Counted from the first letter of the stretch, positions 38,608 through 50,872 are shown. The stretch is 55,475 nucleotides of DNA from Collinsella sp. AM18-10 (GCF_003471585.1 NZ_QRJO01000013.1:1-55475); one strand, 5' to 3'. Numbers and translations: made by a program. The notes: generated from the letters alone by a model not told the origin.

Positions 38608-40149
38608 ATGTCGTTGAATCTGGGCAGCCTGGGCATGGAAGATGCCTCGTTTGACTTTGGCGGTTCCTACATCATGGCGCTCGACTGCGGCACCACCTCG
38701 GTACTTGCGACCATCGTCGACGAGTACGGCTGCATCGTCGCGCAGGCACGTCGCAGCGTCAAAACCAGCTTTCCGCGTCCCGGCTGGGTGGAGCAAGACC
38801 CCATGGCGGTCCTTGCTAGCCAGATCGCCGTCATGATGGAAGTCCAGTTTAAGAGCGGTATCCACTCCGACCGCATTGCCGCCATCGGCATCTCCAACCA
38901 GCGCGAGACCACGGTGGTCTGGGATCGCGTGAGCGGTCAGCCGATCTATAACGCTATCGTATGGCAGTGCCGCCGTACCGCACCTCTGATCGACGAGCTT
39001 GTCGAGCAGGGCGCAGAAGGGCTGGTGCGCTCCCGCACGGGACTCACGCTCGACCCGTATTTCTCGGCCTCCAAGGTGCAGTGGATTCTCGACAACGTCG
39101 ACGGCGCACGCGAAAGCGCGGCGGCGGGCGACCTCATGTTTGGCACCATCGACACCTGGCTCATCTACAACCTCACCGGCGGCCAGGTCTTTGCCACCGA
39201 CTACACCAATGCCAGCCGCACGGCACTCTTTAATATCCATACGCTCGATTGGGACGACGACCTGCTGGCACTCTTTGACGTTCCACGTTCCATGATGCCC
39301 GAGGTTCGCTGGAGCTCGGGCGACTACGGCCGCGTCGCGAGCGACATCATGACCAACATGCCGCCCATCATGGGCGTGGCGGGTGACCAACAGGCGTCGC
39401 TGTTCGGCCACTGCTGTTTCCGTCCCGGCCAGACCAAAAACACCTATGGCACGGGTTGCTTTATGCTCATGAACACCGGCGACGAGATCGTCGAATCCAA
39501 GAATGGCCTGGTCTCCACCATCGGTATCGCTGCGGACGGCAAAGTCAGCTATGCGCTCGAGGGCTCTATTTTTGCCGCCGGCTCAACGATGAACTGGCTT
39601 CGCAACAACATGGGCATCATCTCGAGCGTGAGCGAGTCGGCACAACTCGCTGCTTCGATTAGCGACAACGAGGGCTGCTACTTCGTTCCCGCCTTTGCGG
39701 GTTTGGGTGCTCCCTGGTGGGACCCGCATGCTCGCGGTATCGTGTGCGGTCTGACCGGCGCCTCGAGCCGTGCGACCATCGTACGTGCCGCCTGCGAATC
39801 CATGGCATATCAGAGCTACGACGTGCTGCGCGCCATGGAGCAGGACGTGGGGCTTTCGATTGAGCGCCTGTCTGTCGATGGCGGTGCCTCGCGCAACGAG
39901 TTCATCATGCAATTCCAGGCCGACCTGCTGGATATCCCCGTGCTGCAATGCGAGACGGTGGAGACCACGGCAATCGGTGCCGCGTACTTGGCGGGTCTTG
40001 CCGTCGGCTATTGGGAAGACCTGGAAGAGCTGGAGCAAAATGCCCAGATCGTTAGGACCTTCCTTCCCCACATGTCCGCCGAGCGCCGCGAGCAAAACCT
40101 TGCGGGCTGGCGTGATGCAGTCAGGCGCTCGCTCAGCACCTCACAGTAG
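38608..40149 (+). CDS. glpK: Glycerol kinase
   Basis: The 513-residue product phosphorylates glycerol with ATP in the cytosol. It has the FGGY-family ATP site near the N-terminus (ALDCGTTSVLATIVDEYG), QRETTVVWDR, GTIDTWLIYNLTGG, GVAGDQQASLFGH, TYGTGCFMLMNTG and the C-terminal DGGASRNEFIMQFQADLL. A short N-terminal extension of about 20 residues precedes the usual start of the fold. The ribosome binding site GAAAGG lies before ATG 38608. The gene is downstream of a tRNA-modification gene, with no glycerol carrier nearby. Confidence 0.93.
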   Translation: MSLNLGSLGMEDASFDFGGSYIMALDCGTTSVLATIVDEYGCIVAQARRSVKTSFPRPGWVEQDPMAVLASQIAVMMEVQFKSGIHSDRIAAIGISNQRETTVVWDRVSGQPIYNAIVWQCRRTAPLIDELVEQGAEGLVRSRTGLTLDPYFSASKVQWILDNVDGARESAAAGDLMFGTIDTWLIYNLTGGQVFATDYTNASRTALFNIHTLDWDDDLLALFDVPRSMMPEVRWSSGDYGRVASDIMTNMPPIMGVAGDQQASLFGHCCFRPGQTKNTYGTGCFMLMNTGDEIVESKNGLVSTIGIAADGKVSYALEGSIFAAGSTMNWLRNNMGIISSVSESAQLAASISDNEGCYFVPAFAGLGAPWWDPHARGIVCGLTGASSRATIVRAACESMAYQSYDVLRAMEQDVGLSIERLSVDGGASRNEFIMQFQADLLDIPVLQCETVETTAIGAAYLAGLAVGYWEDLEELEQNAQIVRTFLPHMSAERREQNLAGWRDAVRRSLSTSQ

Positions 40150-40272
40150 GGCTGCGATGGGCTGCTCGATACAACAAACCGCTAAACTAATGCATGGCGT
40201 GCGGCGGCAACATTGCTGCGCGCCTTGTCAGCAAGGCCGTTTTGCGGCCGCAACGAAAGGGGCAATCAATCC

Positions 40273-40920
40273 ATGACCGTCACCTACGATGCGTCCCGTG
40301 TGACGCTTGTCGATCACCCGCTCGTCCAGCACAAGCTGTCGATCCTGCGCGACAAAAACACCGGCACCAACCAGTTCCGCCAGCTCGTGCGCGAACTCGC
40401 GCTTTTTGACGGCTACGAGGCCATGCGCGACCTGCCTATGGAAGACGTCGAGGTCGAGACCCCCATCACTACCGCCACGTTCAAACAGCTTGCCGGCAAG
40501 AAACTCGCCATCGTGCCCATCCTGCGTGCGGGCCTTGGCATGGTCGACGGCATCCTCGACCTGGTGCCCTCCGCTCGCGTGGGTCACATCGGCATGGAGC
40601 GCGACGAGGTCACCCACGAGCCGCACGAGTATTACTGCAAGATGCCCAAGGATATCGACCAGCGCATCTGCCTGGTCGTCGACCCCATGCTTGCCACGGG
40701 CGGTTCGGCCGAGATGGCCATCAGCTACCTGCGCGAGCGCGGTGTCAAGGACATCCGCATGCTGTGCATCGTCGCGGCCCCCGAGGGCCTCAAGTCGCTG
40801 ACCGAGAAGGACCCAGATGTGCATATCTATACCTGCGCCATCGACGACCATCTCAACGAGGCTGCCTACATCGTTCCCGGCCTCGGCGACGCCGGCGACC
40901 GCATCTACGGCACGCTCTAG
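40273..40920 (+). CDS. upp: Uracil phosphoribosyltransferase
   Basis: This 215-residue protein converts uracil and PRPP to UMP (pyrimidine salvage). It has [15 protein letters not shown], the PRPP-binding [16 protein letters not shown] and the uracil-site [11 protein letters not shown] at the C-terminus. ATG 40273 follows AAAGGGG. The 120-bp leader holds three small stems (such as GGCCG-TTTTG-CGGCC at about 40237-40251), which could be regulatory. The atp operon follows after a 190-bp gap without genes. Confidence 0.95.
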   Translation: MTVTYDASRVTLVDHPLVQHKLSILRDKNTGTNQFRQLVRELALFDGYEAMRDLPMEDVEVETPITTATFKQLAGKKLAIVPILRAGLGMVDGILDLVPSARVGHIGMERDEVTHEPHEYYCKMPKDIDQRICLVVDPMLATGGSAEMAISYLRERGVKDIRMLCIVAAPEGLKSLTEKDPDVHIYTCAIDDHLNEAAYIVPGLGDAGDRIYGTL

Positions 40921-41111
40921 TCGCTGGGCTAAACGGCCGCGGCTGCAAATACGAAGAAACGGTGCGCGCGGACGAACAAAAGGCGACCGCGCGCACTCCT
41001 GTTAACGGACGTTTTGCCCTGCAGGGTTCGAGAAAAACGTATTACCGTACCTGCGGCATAAAGAAGGTCTTAAGAAAACGAACAGGTGCGTATTAACCGA
41101 TGCTTTTTCGG

Positions 41112-41139
41112 TTGTACTTTAGCGATTGGCTCGTACAAT
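41112..41139 (+). promoter_or_regulatory. Promoter of the ATP synthase operon
   Basis: TTGTAC (41112-41117) and TACAAT (41134-41139) are 16 bp apart, about 60 bp before the first atp start codon. A small CCGAT/TCGG stem precedes the -35 element. The gap 40921-41111 shows no gene. Confidence 0.65.
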
Positions 41140-41200
41140 AGTCACCAATGTTTGGCGGGAACTGTTCTGTGAAGCGTTAAAAAGGAAAGTGAGGACGCCA

Positions 41201-41512
41201 GTGTTTCAGATAGCCGATCTGCTCGCTATCGTTGCAGGCGCCATCGCGGGCGCAATTGCCTTCCTTCCCTTTGTCTTTACGCTCAAGCCGGTTCTTGACG
41301 ATAAACAGAATGCGGACATGCTCAAGGGTATGGTGAGTCTGGCGGTCTCGGCAATCGCCCTGCTCGTCTTTACCTTGGTTGTGTTTGTGTTGTTCGGAGA
41401 GGCATTTCGCATGTTCCTCCTGGGCGAGGCGATCGGCTTCGTGGCCTTTATGGCCGCCTGCGCGGTTCGTGTCGCCAAGGCGCTGCGAGATCCTCATGAG
41501 GTCGAAAGGTAA
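41201..41512 (+). CDS. AtpI-like small membrane protein, ATP synthase operon
   Basis: This roughly 103-residue protein has three predicted helices (about residues 5-27, 41-66 and 70-92). It lies first in the atp operon, the usual place of AtpI, which helps assemble the c-ring. Sequence similarity to AtpI is not obvious, so the call rests on position and topology. The start is GTG 41201, chosen because GAGGA lies five bases upstream; other in-frame starts further upstream lack a well-placed site. The stop is followed 3 bp later by the atpB start. Confidence 0.6.
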   Translation: MFQIADLLAIVAGAIAGAIAFLPFVFTLKPVLDDKQNADMLKGMVSLAVSAIALLVFTLVVFVLFGEAFRMFLLGEAIGFVAFMAACAVRVAKALRDPHEVER

Positions 41513-41515
41513 GTC

Positions 41516-42319
41516 GTGGAAATTTTTGAAAAGCTGCCTGATGAGATTAATCATCTGGTCAGCGAGTTCAGCTCCACCCCTGTCGTGGGCGATCTGAGCT
41601 GCGGCATCACGCAGTACTCGTTTTGGCTGATCGTCTCCACGATCGTGCTCCTGATCGTCCTGGCCGTGTTCAAGAAGAAGCAGACCCTGGTTCCCAAGGG
41701 CTTCTTCGTCAACGGTTTCGAGTACATCATCGAGTACGTCGAGAACGATATCGGCAAGGGTGTCGTGGGTGAGAACTGGAAGAAGCACTTCCCGTTCCTG
41801 TGCTCGCTTTTCCTGTTCATCCTGATCAATAACATGATCGGCCTGATTCCGGGAATGAAGCCCGGCACCGGCGCAATCGGCTCCACCGCCGCACTCGCCA
41901 TTTTCGCCTTCGTGTACTTCATCTACTACGGATGCAAGGCTCACGGCGTGATCGGCTACATCAAGAGCCTCGCCCCGCAGGGCGTGAGCTTCCCGATGAA
42001 CGTGCTCGTGTGGGTCGTCGAGCTTTTCTCGACCTTCCTGCGCCTCATCACGCTCGCCGTCCGTCTGTTCTGCAACATGTTCGCAGGACACGTGGTCATG
42101 GGCTCGTTCGCCATCATGGCGAGCATGTTCATGCAGCCGCTGCTTCAGCAGGTTTCCGCGGCCCACGCCGTTGGCGCCCTGCCTTCGCTGGCCTGGCTTG
42201 CCATCCTCATCCTGATCTATGCGATCGAGCTTGTGGTCGGCGCCATCCAGGCTTACGTCTTCACGGTCCTTACCGCCGTGTATGTCTCCGAGGCAGAGGA
42301 GGTCGCGGAGGAGGAGTAG
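41516..42319 (+). CDS. atpB: ATP synthase Fo subunit a
   Basis: The 267-residue multi-pass protein forms the proton half-channels. The essential arginine is in LITLAVRLFCNMFAGH, and the C-terminal IELVVGAIQAYVFTVLTAVY is characteristic. It starts at GTG 41516, 3 bp after the AtpI-like gene. The tail SEAEEVAEEE is acidic. A gap of about 125 bp, unusually long within the operon, separates it from atpE. Confidence 0.95.
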   Translation: MEIFEKLPDEINHLVSEFSSTPVVGDLSCGITQYSFWLIVSTIVLLIVLAVFKKKQTLVPKGFFVNGFEYIIEYVENDIGKGVVGENWKKHFPFLCSLFLFILINNMIGLIPGMKPGTGAIGSTAALAIFAFVYFIYYGCKAHGVIGYIKSLAPQGVSFPMNVLVWVVELFSTFLRLITLAVRLFCNMFAGHVVMGSFAIMASMFMQPLLQQVSAAHAVGALPSLAWLAILILIYAIELVVGAIQAYVFTVLTAVYVSEAEEVAEEE

Positions 42320-42443
42320 TCTTCCGTTCGCGCCTTAAAGGTAAGGTAATTCGTTAAACCGCCGGTGCCCGTACCCATGGAGCCCGGCAGTTATAAAAAG
42401 GTTATCCTGCGTGAAATAAGACACGCACGACAAAGGAGGAATC

Positions 42444-42638
42444 GTGGGAGTTATCGGTTACGGTCTCGGTGTTATCGGCGCTGGTCTTGCTATCGGCCTG
42501 TCTGCTCTGGGTGCTACGGGTGCTATGGCCCGTCAGCCTGAGGTCCAGGGCCGCGTGTTCACCGTCTTCATTATGGGCTCCGCCTTCGGCGAGGCTCTGG
42601 CTCTGATCGGCTTCGTTGTCGCGCTGATCGTTAAATAG
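42444..42638 (+). CDS. atpE: ATP synthase Fo subunit c
   Basis: This 64-residue hairpin of two helices forms the rotor ring. The polar loop ARQPE and the ion-binding glutamate in MGSAFGEALALIGFV are clear. The residue after the glutamate is alanine, so a sodium-binding pattern is not evident and proton coupling is more likely. It starts at GTG 42444 behind a perfect AAAGGAGG, consistent with the high expression needed for c. It is at the short end for the family because the N-terminal tail is minimal. Confidence 0.94.
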   Translation: MGVIGYGLGVIGAGLAIGLSALGATGAMARQPEVQGRVFTVFIMGSAFGEALALIGFVVALIVK

Positions 42639-42653
42639 CACGGAGCGTCAAGT

Positions 42654-43256
42654 ATGAATCTTTCATCCCAGAAGAGCGCGATCGCACTCTCCGCGTCCGC
42701 GGCCGCGCTGCTCATGCCGGTTTCCGCGTTCGCCGAGGACGGCGCTGCCGGTGCGGACATCCTCATCCCTAAGATGGCGGAGTTCATCCCGGCGCTTATC
42801 GCCTTCCTGATTATCTGGATCGTGCTGGCCAAGGTCGCCCTGCCGGGCATCATGAAAACCATGGAGGAGCGCGGCAAGAAGATCGAGGAGAGCCTCGACG
42901 AGGCCGAGAAGACCAAGCAGGAGGCTATCGCCAAGCGCGCTGAGTCCGACTCGATCGTCACCGACGCTCGTCGTCAGGCTGCCGACATCGTTCTCGAGGC
43001 CCGTAAGGACGCCGAGTCCGAGCGCGCCCGTATCATCGAGGCTGCTCACAAGGAGGCCGAGGAGATCATCGCCAAGGCCCATACGACCGTCGAGGACGAG
43101 CGCAAGTCCATTTACGCCGGTGCCGCGAGCTCCATCGCCGACCTGTCCGTTGCCGTCGCCACCAAGATCGTGGGCGAGGCACTCGAGGACGATGCCGAGC
43201 AGAAGAAGCTCATCGAGCGCTACATCCAGGAAGCAGGTAGCCTGAATGCCGACTAG
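42654..43256 (+). CDS. atpF: ATP synthase Fo subunit b
   Basis: The 200-residue peripheral-stalk subunit has a membrane helix (FIPALIAFLIIWIVLAKVAL) followed by a long charged coiled coil (ERGKKIEESLDEAEKTKQEA and onwards). The first 27 residues (ALSASAAALLMPVSAFAEDG) look like a cleavable signal peptide with an AFA-E site, longer than in most b subunits. It overlaps atpH by 11 bp (43246-43256). CGGAG lies before ATG 42654. Confidence 0.93.
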   Translation: MNLSSQKSAIALSASAAALLMPVSAFAEDGAAGADILIPKMAEFIPALIAFLIIWIVLAKVALPGIMKTMEERGKKIEESLDEAEKTKQEAIAKRAESDSIVTDARRQAADIVLEARKDAESERARIIEAAHKEAEEIIAKAHTTVEDERKSIYAGAASSIADLSVAVATKIVGEALEDDAEQKKLIERYIQEAGSLNAD

Positions 43257-43722
43257 CCGCTATCAGGACAAGGTGCTCGAGACCTACGCGCGCTCCCTTC
43301 TGGAAGCCGCTAAGGCCGAGAACCATGTGTTCGAGGACCTCGAGATGATCGAGCGCTTGGCTTCTGCCAGCCCCGAGATCATCGCCGTGCTCGACACCAT
43401 GTCCAAGCGCGACCAGCTCGACCTTCTTCCCAAGGTGGCAGCTGCCTTTAAGTATGTTGCCGAGGAAGACGAGGATGTAGTGGGCGTGACCGTCACCACG
43501 GCGATCCCGCTCGACGACGAGCTGCGTCAAACCATCACTAAGAAATGCGAGCAGGACTTCGGCCGCAAGGTATTCCTTATCGAGCAGGTTGACCCGTCTA
43601 TCGTGGGCGGCCTGGTGCTCGAGGCCCGCGGCGAGCGTCGTGACATTTCCGTCAAGACGCAGCTGCGCATCGCGCAGGAGACCCTCGCAAACTCTGCTAA
43701 TTCGTACGGAGGTGAAGCCTAA
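43246..43722 (+). CDS. atpH: ATP synthase F1 subunit delta
   Basis: This 158-residue subunit links the F1 head to the b stalk. The N-terminal helical bundle ([13 protein letters not shown]) and the C-terminal [20 protein letters not shown] signature identify it. It overlaps atpF by 11 bp and its stop overlaps the atpA start by one base (TAATG), indicating coupled translation. Confidence 0.94.
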   Translation: MPTSRYQDKVLETYARSLLEAAKAENHVFEDLEMIERLASASPEIIAVLDTMSKRDQLDLLPKVAAAFKYVAEEDEDVVGVTVTTAIPLDDELRQTITKKCEQDFGRKVFLIEQVDPSIVGGLVLEARGERRDISVKTQLRIAQETLANSANSYGGEA

Positions 43723-45320
43723 TGTCCGAAACCCTCAATGCCCAGGATATCGCCAAGAAACTGCAGGAGCAGCTCACGAGCCTCTCCGCGACGGTCGATA
43801 CGCATGAGGTTTCAACGGTCGACGAGGTAGGCGACGGCATCGCGCGCGTCTCCGGCCTCAAGAGCGCCATGGCAGGCGAGCTTCTGGAGTTCAAGAGCTC
43901 CGATACCGGTGAGACCGTCTTCGGCCTTGCCCAGAACCTTGACCGTGACGAGGTCGGCGCCGTTCTGTTCGGTGCCGTCGACTCCATCAAGGAAGGCGAC
44001 GAGTGCCGCACCACTGGCCGCATTATGGATATCCCCGTGAGCCGTGCCATGCTCGGCCGCGTCGTCAATCCGCTCGGCCAGCCCATCGACGGCCTGGGCG
44101 ACATCGTCGCCACGCACCGTCGCCCCATCGAGTTCAAGGCTCCCGGCGTCATCGATCGTACCCCGGTGTGCGAGCCGGTTCAGACCGGTCTGCTCGCTAT
44201 CGACTCCATGGTGCCTATTGGCCGCGGTCAGCGTGAGCTCATCATCGGCGACCGTAAGACCGGTAAGACCGCCATCGCCATCGACGCTATCCTCAACCAG
44301 CGCGGCAAGGGCATGGTCTGCATCTATGTCGCCATCGGCCAGAAGGCCTCCACGGTTGCCAACATCCGCGAGACCCTCGCTCAGCACGGTGCGCTCGACT
44401 ACACCATCATCGTTTCGGCCACCGCTGCCGATTCCGCCCCTATGCAGTACATCGCGCCTATGGCCGGTGCCGCTATCGGCGAGTTCTTCATGTGCAACGG
44501 CGAGGACGGCAAGCCCGCCAGCGAGACCAACCCCGGCGGCCACGTGCTCGTCATCTACGACGACCTGTCCAAGCAGGCTGTGGCCTACCGTCAGATGTCG
44601 CTGACGCTGCATCGTCCGCCCGGACGCGAGGCCTATCCTGGCGACATCTTCTACCTGCACTCTCGTCTGCTCGAGCGTGCCGTCAAGATGTCCAAGAAGA
44701 ACGGTTACGGCTCCATGACGGCACTGCCGATCATCGAGACCCAGGACGGCGACGTCTCGGCCTACATTCCGACCAACGTCATTTCCATTACCGATGGTCA
44801 GATCTACCTGCAGTCCGAGCTCTTCTTCCAGGGTCAGCGCCCGGCAGTCGACGTGGGCATCTCCGTGTCCCGCGTCGGTGGCGATGCGCAGACCAAGGCC
44901 ATGAAGCAGGTCGCCGGCAACCTCCGTCTGGACCTCGCTTCGTACCAGGAGCTCGCCGGCTTTACGCAGTTCGGCTCCGACCTCGACGAGGCTACTCAGA
45001 AGCAGCTTACCCATGGCGCTCGCATGACCGAGCTCCTGAAGCAGCCGCGCTACAAGCCGTTTGAGGTTGGCGAGCAGATCGTTACGCTGTTCGCTGGCAA
45101 CGAGGGCTTCCTGGATGACCTGGAGATCGCCGACGTGCTGCCTTTCCGTGCCGAGCTCATCGAGTACATGGACAATGGCTTTGGCTTGCTGCTCGACAAG
45201 GTTCGCGCCAAGAAGATCGATGATGACACCAAGGCTGAGCTCTTGCGTGTTATCGGCGACTTCAAGCAGCAGTTCATGGCCAAGCACCATTCGGATGTTT
45301 CTGGATCAGAGGAGAACTAA
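43722..45320 (+). CDS. atpA: ATP synthase F1 subunit alpha
   Basis: The 532-residue product is the nucleotide-binding, largely non-catalytic alpha subunit. It has the P-loop [10 protein letters not shown], the [13 protein letters not shown] segment and the [19 protein letters not shown] signature. N-terminal and C-terminal domains are complete. The ATG overlaps the atpH stop. Confidence 0.97.
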   Translation: MSETLNAQDIAKKLQEQLTSLSATVDTHEVSTVDEVGDGIARVSGLKSAMAGELLEFKSSDTGETVFGLAQNLDRDEVGAVLFGAVDSIKEGDECRTTGRIMDIPVSRAMLGRVVNPLGQPIDGLGDIVATHRRPIEFKAPGVIDRTPVCEPVQTGLLAIDSMVPIGRGQRELIIGDRKTGKTAIAIDAILNQRGKGMVCIYVAIGQKASTVANIRETLAQHGALDYTIIVSATAADSAPMQYIAPMAGAAIGEFFMCNGEDGKPASETNPGGHVLVIYDDLSKQAVAYRQMSLTLHRPPGREAYPGDIFYLHSRLLERAVKMSKKNGYGSMTALPIIETQDGDVSAYIPTNVISITDGQIYLQSELFFQGQRPAVDVGISVSRVGGDAQTKAMKQVAGNLRLDLASYQELAGFTQFGSDLDEATQKQLTHGARMTELLKQPRYKPFEVGEQIVTLFAGNEGFLDDLEIADVLPFRAELIEYMDNGFGLLLDKVRAKKIDDDTKAELLRVIGDFKQQFMAKHHSDVSGSEEN

Positions 45321-45325
45321 GCCCC

Positions 45326-47688
<2,363 letters not shown>

Positions 47689-47691
47689 GTT

Positions 47692-48084
47692 ATGCGTATC
47701 CGCATCGTGTGCCCCGTGAGCTGCGCCTATGAGGGCGACGCTGCGTTTGTGTCGATTCCGTCCACGGATGGCGAGTTTGGCGTCCTGCCTGCTCACTCCA
47801 GCGAGATCTGCACGATCGACCGCGGTTACGTTCGCGTTTCCGATAAGGCCATGGGCACTGTCGACCACACGTTTGCCGTGGCCGGCGGCTATGCCCAGGT
47901 TGCGGACGATGTCGTGACCGTTCTCGCCGAGCGCGCTTGCGATTTGGCGACCGTCGATGCCGACAAGCTTAAAGCTGATATTCAAGGTTTTGAAGAGAAG
48001 CTGGGTAATTTGTCGGAGGATGATGCACGCCGCGCCTACCTCTATAATGAAATCGCATGGTGTAAGCTCAAGCTTGCCCAATAG
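47692..48084 (+). CDS. atpC: ATP synthase F1 subunit epsilon
   Basis: The 130-residue subunit has the N-terminal beta sandwich (DGEFGVLPAHSSEICTIDRG) and the C-terminal helical hairpin (DADKLKADIQGFEEKL) that can inhibit ATP hydrolysis. It is the last gene of the operon and is followed by a strong terminator. Confidence 0.93.
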   Translation: MRIRIVCPVSCAYEGDAAFVSIPSTDGEFGVLPAHSSEICTIDRGYVRVSDKAMGTVDHTFAVAGGYAQVADDVVTVLAERACDLATVDADKLKADIQGFEEKLGNLSEDDARRAYLYNEIAWCKLKLAQ

Positions 48085-48120
48085 TCAAACGATTTAGCGT
48101 TCGACCATTTGCGAACACAT

Positions 48121-48158
48121 CATGCCCGGGATGGCCCAGCCACCCCGGGCATGCTTTT
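48121..48158 (+). terminator. Terminator of the atp operon
   Basis: CATGCCCGGG (48121-48130) pairs with CCCGGGCATG (48144-48153) and is followed by CTTTTTG. It ends the atp transcript, leaving murA to start 20 bp later from TTG 48173, so some read-through or a nearby promoter is needed for murA. Confidence 0.85.
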
Positions 48159-48172
48159 TGAAAGGGTAGACC

Positions 48173-49456
48173 TTGGATATTATCCGCGTTGAGGGTGGCC
48201 ACGCCATCGGAGGCTCCGTGCCCGTCTCGGGTGCCAAGAACTCCGCGCTCAAACTCATGGCGGCAACGCTTCTGGCGCCGGGCAAGACGACGCTGCAGAA
48301 CGTGCCCGATATTTCCGATGTCCACGTGATGGGCAAGGTGCTCAAGGGCATGGGCGCTACGATCGATGTTCTCGACGAGCACACGCTCGAGATTGATACC
48401 TCTCAGGTCGATTCATGGGAGGCCCCCTACGAGCTCGTTGCCAAGATGCGCGCTTCCACCGCCGTCATGGGACCCCTGCTGGGCCGCTTCCATCGCGCCA
48501 AAATTGCCATGCCGGGCGGCTGCAACCTGGGTGCTCGCAAGATCGATATGCACATTCTTGGTCTTGAGGCCCTGGGCGTCGAGTTTGATACCGCCCACGG
48601 CTATATCAACGCCAGCGCGCCTCAGGGCCTGCGCGGCACCACCGTCACGCTCGAGTTCGCCAGTGTCGGTGCGACCGAGAACCTCATTATGGCATCCGTG
48701 CGCGCGCAGGGTACCACGGTTATCGACAATGCCGCCCGCGAGCCCGAGATCGTCGATCTCGCCAACATGCTCAACGAGATGGGCGCCAAGATTGTTGGCG
48801 CCGGCACTCCCGTCGTGACTATCGAAGGCGTGGAAGAGCTCCATCCTGTTACCCATCGCGTAGTAGGCGACCGCATCGAGGCCGGTACCTTTATCGTTGC
48901 CGGTGCGTTGATGGCCGACGATCGCGGTGTCGATGTCACGGGCTTTTGCCCCATTCACTTGGGCATGGTGCTCAAGAAGATGGAGTTCATGGGTATCGAC
49001 TGCGAGCGCGTCGAGGATGGCGTCCATGTGAACCGTGCCGAGCGTATCAAGCCGGTCGACATCCAGACGCTTCCGTTCCCCGGTTTCCCGACCGACATGC
49101 AGGCGCAGATTATGGTGCTCTCCGCCCTTGCCGACGGCAGTTCCGTTATTACCGAAAACATCTTCGAGAATCGCTTTATGTTTGCCTCTGAGCTGGTGCG
49201 CATGGGTGCCGACATTCGTATCGAGAGCCATCATGCCATGATTCATGGCGTCAAGGGCTTCTCGGGTGCACAGGTTACCTCGCCCGATCTGCGCGGCGGA
49301 GCGGCCCTCGTCGTAGCGGGCTTGATTGCCGACGGGACGACCGAGGTTTCGGCTATCCATCACATCAAGCGCGGCTACGAGCATTTTGTCGAAAAGCTGC
49401 AGGCGCTTGGCGCGCATGTCGAGCATGCTACCGTCCCCGATCCCGTCATCTACTAA
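48173..49456 (+). CDS. murA: UDP-N-acetylglucosamine 1-carboxyvinyltransferase
   Basis: The 427-residue product carries out the first committed step of peptidoglycan synthesis, adding enolpyruvate to UDP-GlcNAc. It has SGAKNSALKLMAATLL near the start, the fosfomycin-target cysteine in MPGGCNLGARKIDMH and the PFPGFPTDMQAQIM motif. The cysteine is intact, so fosfomycin sensitivity is possible. It starts at TTG 48173 behind AAAGGG. An LCP-family gene follows 12 bp later, placing both in a cell-wall unit. Confidence 0.96.
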   Translation: MDIIRVEGGHAIGGSVPVSGAKNSALKLMAATLLAPGKTTLQNVPDISDVHVMGKVLKGMGATIDVLDEHTLEIDTSQVDSWEAPYELVAKMRASTAVMGPLLGRFHRAKIAMPGGCNLGARKIDMHILGLEALGVEFDTAHGYINASAPQGLRGTTVTLEFASVGATENLIMASVRAQGTTVIDNAAREPEIVDLANMLNEMGAKIVGAGTPVVTIEGVEELHPVTHRVVGDRIEAGTFIVAGALMADDRGVDVTGFCPIHLGMVLKKMEFMGIDCERVEDGVHVNRAERIKPVDIQTLPFPGFPTDMQAQIMVLSALADGSSVITENIFENRFMFASELVRMGADIRIESHHAMIHGVKGFSGAQVTSPDLRGGAALVVAGLIADGTTEVSAIHHIKRGYEHFVEKLQALGAHVEHATVPDPVIY

Positions 49457-49468
49457 TACAGGTTGCCT

Positions 49469-50704
49469 ATGTTTAATAAAAAGCCCCTCGCGGATACCAC
49501 CACTCGAAGACCCTCAACTGGTGCGCAGGCCAAGATCTACAGTCGCGATAACGTGGCTCGTTATTCCGAGCGAGCTCGCCAACGTCGTCGTAGCCACACG
49601 ATTCGTCACGTCGCGCTCATTGTCGTGCTTGGCGTGTTGCTGAGTGCCACTACCGCTGCCGGCCTGTGGTTTGCCACCATTATGGGCAAGCTCGGCGATT
49701 CTAATGTCATTACCGACAATCTGCGTCGGGTTCTGGTTGACACCGATGAGGCAAAGGATCCGTTCTACGTGCTGCTTCTTGGCACCGACGGCCGTCCGGG
49801 CGAGGATACGTATCGTGCCGACTCGATTATCCTGGCACGCATCGACCCCACGCAAAAGCAGGCGACGCTCATTTCCGTTCCGCGCGACACCAAGGTCGAG
49901 TACAAGGGCGAGACCATGAAGATCAACGCCTGCCATACCGTTGGCGGCGCCGAGGCCATGGTCGAGGCGGTCAACGAGCTGTGCGGTGTTCAGATTTCCC
50001 ACTATGCCGAGGTCAGCTTCGACGGTATGCAGGCGCTGATTGATTCGGTTGGCGGTATCGACATTAACGCAACCGATGATGTTGACGACCCCGAGCACCT
50101 GGATATTAAGATTACCGCTGGCCAGCAGCATATGGACGGTGCCACCGCCCTTACCTATGCCCGCTGCCGCTACACCTATGCCGACGGTGATTACACGCGC
50201 ATGCGCCACCAGCGTCAGGTGCTTGGCGCCCTTGCCAACCAGATTCTCAATAACTTCGATGCCACGAAGATCTTTGGCCTGGTTAATTCGCTGTCCGATA
50301 TGCTCGTAACCGATATGAGCGTTCAGGATATCGTGGCTACGGTCAATGCCATGCGCGGTATGGATGTCGACGGTATCTACTCGGCCAACCTGCCCTCGTA
50401 CGCCGACGACAGCACCATGATCGACGGTGTGAGCTACGTCTTTGTCTACGAGGACGAGCTCAAGGAAATGATGGCCCGTGTCGACGCCGGCAAGGATCCC
50501 AAGGGTCCCAACACCATGGGTCTTTCCGACGGTTCCAGCTCTACGATCGGTGACCTGAACAACAACACGTCTGACGACTACGCAAACGGTACCGCAACCT
50601 CATCGGTCAGCTCTGACGATTCTGATGACTCAAGCGATTCGAGCGATTCGGACTACTACGAAGAGCCCACCGGTGACGGCAACGGTTACGAGGCCAACTA
50701 TTAG
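49469..50704 (+). CDS. LytR-CpsA-Psr (LCP) family cell-wall ligase
   Basis: The 411-residue membrane-anchored protein has a basic cytoplasmic N-terminus, one membrane helix (about residues 47-71) and an outside LCP domain: VLLLGTDGRPGEDTYRADSI, LISVPRDTKVEYKG and the ALTYARCRYTYADGDYTRMRHQ segment. LCP proteins attach wall polymers to peptidoglycan. The C-terminal 40 residues are a Ser/Asp-rich tail (DDSDDSSDSSDSDYYEEP), probably exposed. ATG 49469 was chosen over an upstream TTG. Copy C of the structured RNA element begins immediately after its TAG stop. Confidence 0.92.
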   Translation: MFNKKPLADTTTRRPSTGAQAKIYSRDNVARYSERARQRRRSHTIRHVALIVVLGVLLSATTAAGLWFATIMGKLGDSNVITDNLRRVLVDTDEAKDPFYVLLLGTDGRPGEDTYRADSIILARIDPTQKQATLISVPRDTKVEYKGETMKINACHTVGGAEAMVEAVNELCGVQISHYAEVSFDGMQALIDSVGGIDINATDDVDDPEHLDIKITAGQQHMDGATALTYARCRYTYADGDYTRMRHQRQVLGALANQILNNFDATKIFGLVNSLSDMLVTDMSVQDIVATVNAMRGMDVDGIYSANLPSYADDSTMIDGVSYVFVYEDELKEMMARVDAGKDPKGPNTMGLSDGSSSTIGDLNNNTSDDYANGTATSSVSSDDSDDSSDSSDSDYYEEPTGDGNGYEANY

Positions 50705-50845
50705 GGTTACGCGGGCTTACCAGCCCGCGTAACCGCTTGACGCTGCGCGGGCCGCATTTGGACAATCTGACGTTCAACTTCAAGGGCGCGACCAGAAGGT
50801 CAGCGCCCTTTCGTTTCACGTCACCTTGTCTCAAATGCGACCCGC
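50705..50845 (+). ncRNA. Structured 3'-end RNA element, copy C
   Basis: P1 pairs 50705-50717 with 50722-50734 (GGTTACGCGGGCT, loop TACC) and begins on the first base after the stop codon. The linker contains GACGCTGC. P2 pairs GCGGGCCGCATTTG (50747-50760) with CAAATGCGACCCGC (50832-50845), one mismatch. The 66-nt core (50763-50828) is nearly identical to copy B and has apex GACCAGAAGGTC (50790-50801). Confidence 0.8.
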
Positions 50846-50872
50846 TCGCTGCCCGTCCTCAACCTGCGACGT

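Noticed and set aside
40150..40272. PyrR-type attenuator before upp
   Set aside because: Small stems exist, but no terminator with a T-run or PyrR-binding consensus was found.
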